From Nymphaea colorata (taxonomy: Eukaryota > Streptophyta > Magnoliopsida > Nymphaeales > Nymphaeaceae), in contig NC_045150.1 of assembly GCF_008831285.2 (NCBI RefSeq), positions 8,258,001 to 8,322,000 of the forward strand: DNA of 64,000 nt. Direction: 5' to 3'. Below the pieces are notes generated by a model. It searched no databases. It was not told the DNA's origin and saw nothing but the letters and a program-made list of their open reading frames with translations. This document shows positions 24,183 to 35,435 of the stretch, one piece after another. The position numbers and the translations under genes were made by a program. Position 1 is the stretch's first letter; each line of letters starts with the position of its first letter.

Positions 24183-24741
24183 CTTGGCATATGACACTAA
24201 CAATTGGCTTGCTTAAACAATATTGGATAACTTTTTTATATAATATATAAGTGTCACCAATGGCACCCTTGAAAACTCTTCATATGTTGCTGATGGTACT
24301 CTTAGAAGCTCTCAACATATCGTTAAGGGTTTACGAAATATTGAAATATAAAATATTAAAGATTTTCAAATATGGGTATTACATCGAACTGGATAGTGAC
24401 AAGTATAAACTTGACGGTGGAGCCCAACCAGATAACTAAGTGGGCTAGAGACTAGAGTTGGGCTGCCAGCAAAGGCTACGGGCCAGCCGAACCCTGTTTG
24501 AGTGTTGGGCCGGCCCGACCCAGCCTTATACTAAAAATATAGATTGGGGAGGGAGAGAGATATGAAAAATCTCAGCCGTCATATTATATATTTGATGACT
24601 GGGATTTGTTGTCTAATAATGTAAAGTTAGCATCGAAGGACTATATATATATATATATAGATTATATTTATTTATTTACATACATAATGATGATGATAAT
24701 AATAATAACAATATATTTTATAAATTTGATGACTGGGATTT
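22610..24741. other. Intergenic region upstream of POLD3
   Basis: The first few hundred bases should include the POLD3 promoter and leader (minus strand). Beyond that the DNA is AT-rich, with a long (TA)n tract at 24125-24179. Flanking segments are rich in GGCCCGACC/GGTCGGGC-type motifs (about 23990-24100 and 24420-24530), typical of degenerate plant repeats. No gene was recognised. Confidence 0.55.
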
Positions 24742-27700
24742 GTGTACATTTTCTTTTTTTGTGGTAACTAATAAAAGTGTTCAATTCACATGTAAAAAGC
24801 TAATGTTTTCTTCCACAATTTGGCTTTAGTACTATAGTGACAGGGTGATATAAGAAAAAGTAGATTGGAACATACTAAAATCATTTTGAGAGCTCTTTCA
24901 ACGTAATGTTATTACAACGTTGTAGGTGAAATGATGTGACAAATAACATATATCAAAACCACTTTTAAAATCACAGGCCAAAACATTCATAAATAATTGG
25001 AATGAGAATATTAAATTTGTGATTTTAGCTATTGAAACTTTATTCAACCATCCAAATGCAACTTCCTTGTGCATGAAATTGTGGACTGTCACCTATAGTA
25101 AACTTAGAAATTGTGGCTCTTTGTCGTAATGAGAGTTTTATCAGTTGAAACTAAGTTTTTATGTGGTTAGTCGTAAAGGCGAACGTGCTTTTCTATAATC
25201 TACAAAAATTATCACAGTTAAGAGTGATTGTTAGGTACTGAATATTCTTTCATGCTTCAATCAAGATTTTACTCGAAAGTATTCTTTCGTATTCGATGCA
25301 AGTATTTGTTTTTATATGTTTAAATCATTGTCAAGGAAATGTTTGCAATAGTGGATGAATCATCCGTAAATACTGGACGCCACCTGAGAGAGGCGCCAGT
25401 ATCGGAGGGAGCCGCCGAGCGGCTTCCTTGTCCTCACCGGCAGGCCGATGCTGTCCGGCAGATCCACCGGCGACGGCAGCCACCCTGCGGCTCTTGTTGC
25501 AAAAAGAGATGGGGTGACAATGAAAGGGAGGAGGAGAATCGGGGAGAGAGAGAGGGAGAGTGAAGGAAGGAGAAGAGAGTGAAATCTGAGCCGTCGATCT
25601 TTAGGTTGGTGGCTCGATGTCCTGTGATGTGTGGATAACTTAGAGTCAGGATTCAGGAAATATATAAATAAATAATATATATATATATATATATATGTAT
25701 GTTTTCATAAGTTATATTTTGTACCATGTGAATTCAATAACAACACACAATCTTAGAAGTTTCGCAATTCATTAACAGCAGGTGTTGTTGATGTTTCATG
25801 ACTTTATCAAAATGTAATATTTTAGAACCAAGTTATTTTTTATGATTAAGCGTTACATTAACTATATTAAAATATTGATTCTTTTAGACAATATGAATGT
25901 ATTGATATTTTACGGTCTCATAAATTAGATGTTTTAATGGATGGTTGTTATAGACATAAAATATATGTCATTGCGGTTCACATTGTTTTTATTAAGTTAT
26001 GACGTGACGGAAATGAAGCTTGGGTATTAAGGTTTTGACTTTATCCAACTTTAATGTCTAAAATTTGACTTCCAAATACCAAGATAACACAACTCTTACT
26101 TTCAAATTTCAATCAATTCCGAGAATCATGTGTTCAACAAGTCAAACGCCTTTTAATATACATTTTTAAACGATGGCGTGTTTCTAACTAAGATAATACA
26201 TAAGATCCCATTTCAGGAAAACTAGAACCTTGGGTATGATCTTAAAGGTTTTATGCGGCTTTACATCAATAAACATCAAATACAAATACACGAGTTGTTA
26301 TTTGTCTTAGCCATTGTTTTTGTTCATATATTTTCAACTCAATTATAATTACCCACAAACACATATTAATTGCACATATTTGAATAATGCACCAAACTTT
26401 TGTATTATGCATACTCTTTAACTTTAGATATTTATTGACTAATAACATGGGATTAATACACCTGTAGAAGCCTGCAAGTTTTCCACTGGCATGTAGTAAT
26501 ATAATGGCTATCAATTTGTCTGACCAAGTTTAGAGTATTAATGAAGCTTTAAGTTTGTGACACAAAAGAAACCTGACTTCAAAAACCATCAGTTGCTCTC
26601 ACCGTAAGCCAAAACATGCGTAATTATTTCGATTTGGATATATTAATTATTAAGATTATAGTTGTTGGGAATGTGACTAAATATCGTTATCAATGTATGG
26701 GTTTCTATGCTCAAAACAAAGATTTGAAAGTCTGAAACGATAAAGTATACATAGAGTATTAATGTATCCTAAAATGTGACTTTTACCAGTTAAGAACGTA
26801 TTATTATGTGATTAGAGGTAAAATAGTAAGGTAAACCTTTCATCATATATAAAATCTTCATGGTATAAATTTTGATATGATTGAAGATTAATTTCTCTTG
26901 CAAGCAAAAGTTTATTTAAAGGTGCCTTACAACGGAAAAGAATAATGTTTATTTTTACCTATCAATGAATGAGTATTTGCATGACTTGATGAATCGTCCG
27001 TAAATATCTAAGAGTTGAAAAAACAGCGATTCTTTAATAAATAAGATGCATAACTAAGTACCCTTAATAGAAAGGCACAAATGCCAAGTATTTCAAAGTA
27101 GTTGGCAAATATTTATAACATACAAGCCCTATGTTTTGTTTCTTTATTATATAAAGCAAAGAAAGATACATTAAACTAAAGTGCAATTTCATTTGTTGTA
27201 CATAACGTATAAAAAAGTAGGTATCTAGTTTGAATTTTACGTTATAAAAAAGTAGGTATCTAGTTTGAATTTTACGTTATAAAAAAGTAGGTATCTAGTT
27301 TGAATTTTGTGAGCATTATGGTAGATTAAGAACTTAAGTAGGTATCTAGTTTGAATTTTGTGAGCATTATGGTAGATTAAGAACTAAGTTGAAGGATGCA
27401 CCATTACATCATTAATATTATATAGTCTAAGACCTGGACGGCAAGGAAAGCTTTCAGGCATCTAAGTTGTTAACGGCCAGTGAAAAAGAAAAGACAAGCT
27501 CAGGATCCCAAAGGCAGGGGGAATGGGGGGCCTTCGGCCCTTTTTTGGATGGTGGGATTAATACATCTCGCTCACCCGAAACAAAGAAAGAACATCACCT
27601 TCATGAAGTAACTGGGATTTGTTTCATTTATGGTTGTTATTTTCTTTTTTACAGTTTCTTCTGCCTTGATGTTTATACTAACATTTTTAACAATAAGCAT

Positions 27701-28852
27701 ATGATTCTGATACAAGCTGACTTTGCACAAACAGACAGCTACCGGATTCCACGCGGAAAAACGACTCCCGAAAACACTGGTTTCACAAATATCTATATGC
27801 ATTTACAAGTAGCAAAAAAAAACTAAGAGTACTCATGAGGCCAGTTTTCTAATATATATTACATAGATTTTTGTCGAATCTTACGAACTCAGTCCAAATG
27901 AAAAGAGCTTCAAACTGCAACTAATTTGTAGCCATCACCGTCAACGATTGGACTTCAAAGAAGCAGTGGAGGACATCAGCGTCGATGGCAACCATCCGCC
28001 ATTGTCGTTTTTTAAACAGCGGATCTTGAAGCAAGCAGGCATTAGTCGGACAACGAAAGTTCCTCTTTTCTCGAGGGACTTCAGTTAAAATAATAAACTA
28101 ATCTTAAAGGGATGCAAATCAATGCCTCTCACCTTGTCGGTACTGTATGTTCACACCTATGGTTGCATCAAAACGGCGGGTCTACGCGACGTTCGGAAAC
28201 ATAAAGATCTCCCCACGAACGCCTCTTTATCTCTCCTCGGGCGATCCGCGGAGTCTGACCACCTCCCAGATCTGATCGAACCAACCGCTGCGTGCCAACT
28301 ATATCTCAGGTCAACCTGTTGGCTTATTTCGTCCTCCGACGTTCTCTTTTCGTGATTTGGTAGTCATCATTGGATTGAAGAACAAGGAGAGTGATTCACA
28401 GGTCCCCGTTGATTGATACTGACAATTGATCTTGTTGGTTCGGATGGTTGGTTATTCTTTCTTTTTTTGTTTATGGGAGATTTATTGGCTTGGTTGGTGA
28501 CAGACGAGAAGGTGGGATTTGGTTTTCTTGTATCGGGAGCTGGTTCGCCTGAATTTGGTGTTAGTGAAGATGGGCACCTCTGATTGGTTCCTCTTAACGT
28601 TGCTTGTGGTGGAGTTGACGTTTCCAGGACATGGATTCGGTAATCGATTATGCTCGACGGAATTATTGTAATTCTGGCAACCATTCGGATAGGATGCTCT
28701 GTCTTGATTAGTTCGACTATATTATGATTGTTCATTTTTTAGTGGCGACTGGTGAGTGATTGCCTGGGACGTCCGCTGCAGAGAGAGAGAGAGAGAGGTC
28801 AATGGGAGAAGGCAGTCACGTGGATGCTGAGAAGAATGAAGAGGGTGAAGAT
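24742..28852 (+). repeat. Left copy of a duplicated promoter/5' block (matches ~46532-50119)
   Basis: The block matches, in the same orientation and order, the region leading into the TPT-family transporter gene on the far side of the MADS array. Landmarks include 'gtggtaactaataaaagtg' (24757; right copy ~46545), 'gggagccgccgagcggctt' (~25408; right ~47058) and 'atgcctctcaccttgtcgg' (28122; right 49403), followed by the first ~50 coding bases of the transporter. Over a 195-base stretch near 28122 I counted about 8 differences. Larger indels distinguish the copies (24870-25370 and 46640-47020 are unique). No gene remains at this end. Confidence 0.85.
27206..27386. repeat. Compound tandem repeat (35 bp x3, then ~51 bp x2)
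   Basis: Three 35-base units containing 'aagtaggtatctagtttg' (27206-27310) run into two units of about 51 bases that share that core plus 'gtgagcattatggtagatt'. The right copy of the duplicated block keeps only one partial unit, near 48772. The expansion is therefore specific to the left copy. Confidence 0.85.
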
Positions 28853-28855
28853 TGA
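28802..28855 (+). pseudogene. Truncated exon 1 of the TPT-family transporter (left duplicate)
   Basis: The ATG at 28802 matches the transporter start at 50071, and the first ~14 codons agree (MGEGSHVDAEKNEE). The copy then diverges, reads MGEGSHVDAEKNEEGED and stops at 28853-28855. No later transporter exon follows; the array begins within 80 bases. This is the broken end of a segmental duplication that still has its upstream region (about 4 kb), so it may be transcribed into the array. Coding function is unlikely. Confidence 0.85.
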
Positions 28856-28928
28856 TAACGCACGAGCTCACTCCAAAAAAATGAAGAGGGTGAAGATTGA
28901 TAACGCACCAGCTCACTCCAAAAAATGA
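28836..28928 (+). repeat. 45-bp tandem duplication at the left edge of the array
   Basis: Two 45-base units (28836-28880, 28881-28925) encode, in one frame, two near-identical 15-aa repeats: MKRVKIDNARAHSKK, then the same with a Pro for the Arg, followed by TGA. The sequence straddles the point where transporter homology ends and the array begins. The short basic peptide is probably a by-product. I see no secure link to a MADS domain. Confidence 0.7.
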
Positions 28929-29225
28929 GGTGAGTCTCCAATGGCTCAGGCTGGCCGATTGAACTGGGAGAAAGGGAAAGGGAATGGAATAATGGAAAGA
29001 AGACGAAAGAGGTGAGGTGAAGCTTGTTCAATCCCTCCCTTTTCAATCCTACCATTCCCTCCAACCATTTAAAAGAACTACGCAGCCACTCTTTCCCCCT
29101 CTCCCTTCCTGTTCAATCTCTCCCTCCCAGTTCAATCGGCAGCCACTCTCTCCCCCTCTTCCTCCCTGTTCAATCGGCAGCCACTTCCTCCCAGTTCAAT
29201 CGGCCAACTTTGGACTTGCTTGAAG

Positions 29226-29549
29226 ATGAGAAAAAAGAGGATTAACATGGAAATGATTGAAGATAAGCAAAAGAGGCACGTCACCTCCTCTAAGAGGAGG
29301 AATGATCTCTTCAAAAAGGCGGAGGAGCTCTGCTCTGTTACAAGTACCACCATTGCCATCATCTGCTTTAGTGAAGAAGTAGGAAACCCCTTCACTTTCT
29401 GCCATCCTCCTCCTGCGGATGGCCACCAACAATTCCTGCAGCAGTACTATGGGAGTTCCAGTGGCTGCACCATCACTGCTGCTCCTTCCCAATCAGCACC
29501 CGTGGGTGAACCCAAATCGATTGGAGAAATTGTGTCCGTCTCAAGTTAG
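29226..29549 (+). CDS. Type I MADS-box frame, copy 1 (107 aa, divergent)
   Basis: Begins MRKKRINMEMIEDKQKRHV and continues through [17 protein letters not shown] to [18 protein letters not shown]. The family core S-K-R-R...LFKKA..LC and the FCHP segment (FGHP in many M-alpha proteins) identify a MADS domain, and the absence of a K-box indicates type I. This copy is the most divergent: TSS for TFS, SVTSTT for SLTGAT, an extra codon near EEVG, and a stop seven codons earlier than the 114-aa copies. M-alpha proteins such as AGL61/AGL62 act as nuclear DNA-binding heterodimers in the female gametophyte and endosperm. Whether this copy is expressed is unknown. Confidence 0.7.
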   Translation: MRKKRINMEMIEDKQKRHVTSSKRRNDLFKKAEELCSVTSTTIAIICFSEEVGNPFTFCHPPPADGHQQFLQQYYGSSSGCTITAAPSQSAPVGEPKSIGEIVSVSS

Positions 29550-30163
29550 GAGGAGGAAATCAGCAAGAAATGAGGCTGCAACCTCAGTTGCAGAGCATGC
29601 AGGAGAAGGAGGCGACTCTCCTGGAGCCGGCCCGTGCCCAACCAGTGGAGGAAGGCCTGGTTGACTCAAGCATTAATCTTGTGAGTATTAATTGTTGTTA
29701 TTCTTGGACTTCTCTACCTCCATTGCCATGGACCGATGTTTTGTTTTCGCCATCGTCATCATCCTCAATTCCATTGCCATCGACCGATGCCTTGTTTTCG
29801 CCATCGTCATCATCCTCAATTCCATTGTCATTGACCGATCGATGAAATGAAAGGGGAGGAAGGAAAAGGGGAAGCGTCTCTTTTGCTTATCTTCAATCAT
29901 TTCCATGCTAATCCTCTTTTTTCCCATCTTCAAGCAAGTCGAAGGCTGGCAGATTGAACTGGGAGGAAGTGAAAGGGAATGGAAGAATGGAAAGAAGACG
30001 AAAGAGGTGAGGTGAAGCTTGTTCAATCCCTCCCTTTTCAATCTCACCCTTCCCCCCAACCATTTAAAAGAACTACGCAGCCACTCTCTCCCCCTCTCCC
30101 TCTCTGTTCAATCGGCAGCCACTTCCTCCCAGTTCAATCGACCAGCTTTGAACTTGCTTGAAG

Positions 30164-30508
30164 ATGGGAAAAAAGAGGATTAGCATGGAAAGGATTGAAG
30201 ATAAGCAAAAGAGGCACGTCACATTCTCCAAGAGGAGGAATGATCTCTTCAAAAAGGTGGAGGAGATCTGCTCTCTTACAGGTGCCACCATTGCCATCAT
30301 CTACTTCAGTGAAGCAGGAAACCCCTTCACTTTCTGTCATCCTCCTCCTGCGGATGGCCACCAACAATTCCTGCAGCAGTACTATGGGAGTTCCAGTGGC
30401 TGCACCATCACTGCTGCTCCTTCCCAATCAGCACCTGTGGGTGAACCCAAATCGATTGGAGAAATTGTGTCCGTCTCAAGTTGGGAGGAGGAAATCAGCA
30501 AGAAATGA
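30164..30508 (+). CDS. Type I MADS-box protein, copy 2 (114 aa, open)
   Basis: The full-length frame starts MGKKRISMERIEDKQKRHV. It holds [19 protein letters not shown] (DNA-binding and dimerisation helix), [18 protein letters not shown] (beta strands), a short Gln/Ser-rich C-terminal part ([14 protein letters not shown]) and the end SWEEEISKK. It is the last unit on the plus strand. An inverted truncated start lies 236 bp upstream on the opposite strand (29927). The short C-terminal region and lack of a K-box fit type I. Confidence 0.75.
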   Translation: MGKKRISMERIEDKQKRHVTFSKRRNDLFKKVEEICSLTGATIAIIYFSEAGNPFTFCHPPPADGHQQFLQQYYGSSSGCTITAAPSQSAPVGEPKSIGEIVSVSSWEEEISKK

Positions 30509-31476
30509 GACTGCAACCTCAGTTGCAGAGCATGCAGGAGAAGGAGGCGACTCTCCTGGAGCCGGCCCATGCCCAACCAGTGGAGGAAGGCCTGGTTGAC
30601 TCAAGCATTAATCTTGTGAGTATTAATTGTTGTTATTCTTGGACTTCTCTACCTCCATTGCCATGGACCGATGCTTTGTTTTCGCCATCGTCATCATCCT
30701 CAATTCCATTGCCATCGACCGATGCCTTGTTTTCGCCATCGTCATTATCCTCAATTCCATTGCCATCGACCGATGGATGAAATGAAAGGGGAGGAAGGGA
30801 AAGGGGAAGTGCCTCTTTTGCTTATCTTCCATCATTTCCATGTTAATCCTCTTTTTTCCCATCTTCAAGCAAGTCCAAGGTTGGCCGATTGAACTGGGAG
30901 GAAGGGAAAGAGAATGGAAGAATGAAAAGAAGACGAAAGAGGTGAGGTGAAGCTTGTTCAATCCCTCCCTTTTCAATCTCACCCTTCCCCCCAACCATTT
31001 AAAAGAACTACGCAGCCACTCTCTCCCCCTCTCCCTCTCTGTTCAATCGGCAGCCACTTCCTCCCAGTTCAATCGACCAGCTTTGAACTTGCTTGAAGAT
31101 GGGAAAAAAGAGGATTAGCATGAAAAGGATTGAAGATAAGCAAAAGAGGCACTTCCCCTTTCCCTTCCTCTCCTTTTATTTCATCTATCGGTCGATGGCA
31201 ATGGAATTGAGGATGATGACGATGGCGAAAACAAGGCATCGGTCGATGGCAATGGAATTGAAGATGATGACGATAGCGAAAACAAAGCATCGGTCCATGA
31301 CAATGGAGGTAGAGAAGTCCAAGAATAACAACAATTAGTACTCACAAGATTAATGCTTGAGTCAACCAGGCCTTCTTCCATTGGTTGGGCACGGGCCGGC
31401 TCCAGGAGAGCTGCCTCCTTCTCCTGCATGCTCTGCAACTGAGGTTGCAGCATCATTTCTTGTTGATTTCCTCCTC

Positions 31477-31797
31477 CTAACTTGAGACGGGCACAATTTC
31501 TCCAATCGATTTGGTTTTACCCACGAGTGCTGATTGGGAAGGAGCAGGAGTGATGGTGCAGCCACTGGAACTCCCATAGTACTGCTGCAGGAATTGTTGG
31601 TGGCCATCCGCAGAAGGAGGATGACAGAAAGTGAAGGGGTTTCCTGCTTCACTGAAGCAGATGATGGCAATGGTGGCACCTGTAAGAGTGCAGATCTCCT
31701 CCGCCTTTTTGAAGAGATCATTCCTCCTCTTGGAGAAGGTGACGTGCCTCTATTGCTTATCTTCAATCCTTTCCATGTTAATCCTCTTTTTTCTCAT
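31477..31797 (-). pseudogene. Type I MADS-box copy 3, nonsense codon early in the domain
   Basis: First minus-strand unit after the orientation switch. It begins MRKKRINMERIEDKQ and then has TAG where other copies have the Lys of QKRH. Beyond it the MADS frame continues to TAG at 31477-31479. The remaining domain matches the family ([21 protein letters not shown]). Re-initiation downstream would lose the DNA-binding N-terminus. Confidence 0.8.
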
Positions 31798-32368
31798 CTT
31801 CAAGCAAGTCCAAGGCTGGCCAATTGAACTGGGAGGAAGTGGCTGCCGATTGAACAGGGAGGGAGAGGGGGAGAGAGTGGCTGCGTAGTTCTTTTAAATG
31901 GTTGGGGGGAAGGGTGTGATTGAAAAAGGAGGGATTGAACAAGCTTCACCTCACCTTTTTTGTCTTCTTTCCATTCTTCCATTTCCTTTCCCTTCCTCAC
32001 AGTTCAGTCGACCGGCCTTGGACTTGCTTGAAGATGGGAAAAAAGAGGATTAGCCTGGAAAGGATTGAAGATAAGCAAAAGAGGCACTTCCCCTTTCCCT
32101 TCCTCCCCTTTCATTTCATCAATCGATCGATGGCAATGGAATTGAGGATGATGACGATGGCGAAAACAATGCATCGGTCGATGGTAATGGAATTGAGGAT
32201 GATGACGATGGCGAAAACAATGCATCGGTCCATGGCAATGGAGGTAGAGAAGTCCAAGAATAACAAGATTAATGCTTGAGTCGACCAGGCTTTCCTCCAT
32301 TGGTTTGGCACGGGCCGGCTCCAGGAGAGCCGCCTCCTTCTCCAATTTGCTCTGCAACTGAGGTTGCA

Positions 32369-32713
32369 GCCTCATTTCTTGCTGATTTCCTTCTCCAACT
32401 TGAGACAAACACAATTTCTCCAATCGATTTAGGTTCACCCACGGGTGCTGATTGGGAAAGAGCAGCAGTGATGGTGCAGCCAGAACTCCCTTAGTACTGC
32501 TGCAGGAATTGTTGGTGGCTATTCGCAGAAGGATGATGACAGAAAGTGAAGGGGTTTCCTGCTTCACTGAAGCAGATGATGGCAATGGTGGCACCTGTAA
32601 GAGAGCAGATCTCCTCCACCTTTTTGAAGAGATCATTCCTCCATTTTGAAAAAGGTGACGTGCCTCTTTTGCTTATCTTCAATCATTTCCATGCTAATCC
32701 TCTTTTTTCTCAT
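32369..32713 (-). pseudogene. Type I MADS-box copy 4, shared +1 frameshift
   Basis: Begins MRKKRISMEMIEDKQKRHVT. It then reads TTTTTCAAAATGG instead of TTCTCCAAGAGG, one base longer, which ends the frame within a few codons. The rest of the domain is preserved in another frame. Copies 6, 10 and 12 carry the same change (class B). Confidence 0.8.
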
Positions 32714-33278
32714 CTTCAAGCAAGTCCAAGGCTGGCCGATTGAATTGGGAGGAAGTGGCTGCCGATTGAACAGGGAGGGAGAGGGGGAGAGAGTGGTTGC
32801 ATAGTTCTTTTAAATGGTTGGGGGGAAGAGTGGGATTGAAAAGGGAGGGATTGAACAAGCTTCACATCACCTCTTTCGTCTTCTTTCCATTCTTCCATTC
32901 CCTTTCACTTCCTCCCAGTTCAATCGGCCAGCCTTCGACTTGCTTGAAGATGGGAAAAAAGAGGATTAGCATGGAAATGATTGAAGATAAGCAAAAGAGG
33001 CACTTCCCCTTTCCCTTCCTCCCCTTTCATTTCATCCATCGGTCGATGGCAATGGAATTGAGGATGATGACGATGGCGAAAACAAGGCATCGGTCGATGG
33101 CAATGGAATTGAGGATGATGACGATGGCGAAAACAAAGATGTCAATTGAGGTAGAGAAGTCCAAGAATAATAAGATTAATGCTTTAGTCAACCAGGCCTT
33201 CCTCCATTGATTGGGCACGGGCCGGCTCCAGGAGAGCCACCTCCTTCTCCTGCATGCTTTGCAACTGAGGTTGCATCC

Positions 33279-33623
33279 TCATTTCTTGCTGATTTTCTCC
33301 TCCCAACTTGAGACGGGCACAATTTCTCCAATCGATTTAGCTTCACCCACGGGTGCTGATTGGGAAGGAGCAGCAGTGATGGTGCAGCCACTGGAACTCC
33401 CATAGTACTGCCGCAGGAATTGTTGGTGGCTATCCGCAGAAGGAGGATGGCAGAAAGTGAAGGGGTTTCCTGCTTCACTGAAGCAGATGATGGCAATGGT
33501 GGCACGTGTAAGAGAGCAGATCTCCTCCGCCTTTTTGAGGAGATCATTCCTTCTCTTGGAGAAGGTGACGTGCCTCTTTTGCTTATCATCAATCCTTTCC
33601 ATGCTAATCCTCTTTTTTCTCAT
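33279..33623 (-). CDS. Type I MADS-box protein, copy 5 (114 aa, open)
   Basis: Intact frame: [52 protein letters not shown], ending SWEEKISKK. Leu replaces Phe in the FKKA motif, and TRAT replaces TGAT. The divergent decoy start is at 33860, 236 bp away on the plus strand. Confidence 0.75.
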   Translation of the reverse strand: MRKKRISMERIDDKQKRHVTFSKRRNDLLKKAEEICSLTRATIAIICFSEAGNPFTFCHPPSADSHQQFLRQYYGSSSGCTITAAPSQSAPVGEAKSIGEIVPVSSWEEKISKK

Positions 33624-33859
33624 CTTCAAGCAAGTCCAAGGCTGGCCGATTGAACTGGGAGGAAGTGGCTGCCGATTGAACAGGGAGGGAGAAGGGGAGA
33701 GGGTGGCTGTGTAGTCATTTTAAATGGTTGGGGGGAAGAGTGGGATTGAAAAGGGAGGGATTGAACAAGCTTCACCTCACCTCTTTCGTCTTCTTTCCAT
33801 TCTTCCATTCACTTTCCCTTCCTCCCAGTTCAGTCGGCCAGCCTTGGACTTGCTTGAAG
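33624..33859. promoter_or_regulatory. Representative 236-bp divergent inter-start segment
   Basis: Lies between the MADS start (33623, minus) and the decoy start (33860, plus). Both flanks carry 'cttgcttgaag' just before ATG, then the same leader ('ggccagcctt' with 'gttcaatcggcc'/'gttcagtcggcc'), so the two sides are mirror images for ~45 bases outside the ATG and ~50 inside it. The middle contains CT-rich runs, a 'gttcaatcggcagccactt' block and a TTTAAA near 33718 that could act as a TATA-like element in either direction. The same arrangement, 229-238 bp long, recurs in almost every unit (for example 31798-32033, 39980-40215 and 42704-42939). A bidirectional promoter is inferred, not shown. 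Confidence 0.5.
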
Positions 33860-34188
33860 ATGAGAAAAAAGAGGATTAGCATGGAAATGATTGAAGACAA
33901 GCAAAAGAGGCACTTCCCCTTTCCCTTCCTCCCCTTTCATTTCATCCATCGGTCGATGGCAATGGAATTGAGGATGATGACGATAGCGAAAACAAGGCAT
34001 CGGTCGATGGCAATGGAACTGAGGATGATGACGATGGCGAAAACAAAGATGGCAATGGAGCTATAGAAGTCCAATAATAATAAGATTAATGCTTGAGTCA
34101 ACCAGGCCTTCCTCCATTGGTTGGGTACGGGCCGGCTCCCGGAGAGCTGCCTCATTCTCCTGGATGCTCTGCAACTGAGGTTGCAACC

Positions 34189-34525
34189 TCATTTCTTGTT
34201 GATTTCCTCCTCCCAACTTGAGACAGACACAATTTCTCCAATCGATTTGGGTTCACCCACGGGTGCTGATTGGGAAGGAGCAGCAGTGATGGTGCAGCCA
34301 CTGGAACTCCCATAGTACTGCTGCAGGAATTGTTGGTGGCTATCCGCAGAAGAAGGATGACAGAAAGTGAGGTGGTTTCCTGCTTCATTGAAGCAGATGA
34401 TGGCACCTGTAAGAGAGCAGATCTCATTCGCCTTTTTGAAGACATCATTACTCCATTTTGAAAAAGGTGACGTGGCTCTTTTGCTTATCTTCAATCCTTT
34501 CCATGCTAATCATCTTTTTTCTCAT
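34189..34525 (-). pseudogene. Type I MADS-box copy 6, class B frameshift plus small deletion
   Basis: Starts MRKKMISMERIEDKQKSHVT and carries the +1 change of copies 4, 10 and 12. A second change removes a few codons after SLTGA, giving GAIICFNEAG. The C-terminal frame to the usual TGA is open but disconnected from the start. Confidence 0.8.
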
Positions 34526-35135
34526 ATTCAAGCAAGTCCAAGGCTGGCCGATTGAACTGGGAGGAAGTAGCTGCCGATTGAACAGGGAGGGAGAGGGGCA
34601 GAGAGTGGCTGTGTAGTTCTTTTAAATAGTAGGGGGGAAGGGTGAGATTGAAAAGGGAGACATTGAACAATCTTCACCTCACCTCTTTCGACTTCTTTCC
34701 ATTCTTCCATTCCCTTTTCCTTCCTCTCAGTTCAGTTGGCCAGCCTTGGACTTGCTTGAAGATGGGAAAAAAGAGGATTAGCATGGAAAGGATTGAAGAT
34801 AAGCAAAAGAGGCACCTCCCCTTTCCCTTCCTCCCCTTTCATTTCATCCATCGGTCAATGGCAATGGAATTGAGGATGATGACGATGGCGAAAACAGGGC
34901 ATCGGTCGATGGCAATGGAATTGAGGATGATGACGATGGCGAAAACAAAGATGGCAACGGAGATAGAGAAGTCCAAGAATAATAAGATTAATGCTTAAGT
35001 CAACCAGGCCTTCCTCCATTGGTTGGGCACGGGCCGGCTCCAGGAGAGCCGCCTCCTTCTCCTGCATGCTCTGCAACTGAAGTTGCAACATCATTTCTTG
35101 CTGATTTCCTCCTCTCAACTTGAGACAGGCACAAT

Positions 35136-35435
35136 TTATCCTATCGATTTGGGTTCTCCCACGGGTGCTGATTGGGAAGGAGCAGCAGTGATGGTGCAGC
35201 CACTAGAACTCCCATAGTACTGCTGCAGGAATTGTTGGTGGCTATCCGCTGAAGGAGGATGGCAGAAAGTGAAGGGGTTTCCTGCTTCACTGAAGCAGAT
35301 GATGGCAATGGTGGCACCTGTAAAAGAGTAGATCTCCTCTGCCTTTTTGAAGAGATCAATCCTCCTCTTGGAGAAGGTGACGTGCCTCTTTTGCTTTTCT
35401 TCAATCCTTTCAATCCTAATCCTCTTTTTTCTCAT
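35136..35435 (-). CDS. Type I MADS-box frame, copy 7 (99 aa, C-terminally short)
   Basis: Open from MRKKRIRIERIEEKQKRHV through [19 protein letters not shown] and [13 protein letters not shown] to KSIG, where a TAA ends it 15 codons before the usual stop. The complete MADS domain is present. Substitutions such as CSL to YSF are unusual for the cluster. It could be functional, since the lost tail is short. Confidence 0.6.
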   Translation of the reverse strand: MRKKRIRIERIEEKQKRHVTFSKRRIDLFKKAEEIYSFTGATIAIICFSEAGNPFTFCHPPSADSHQQFLQQYYGSSSGCTITAAPSQSAPVGEPKSIG

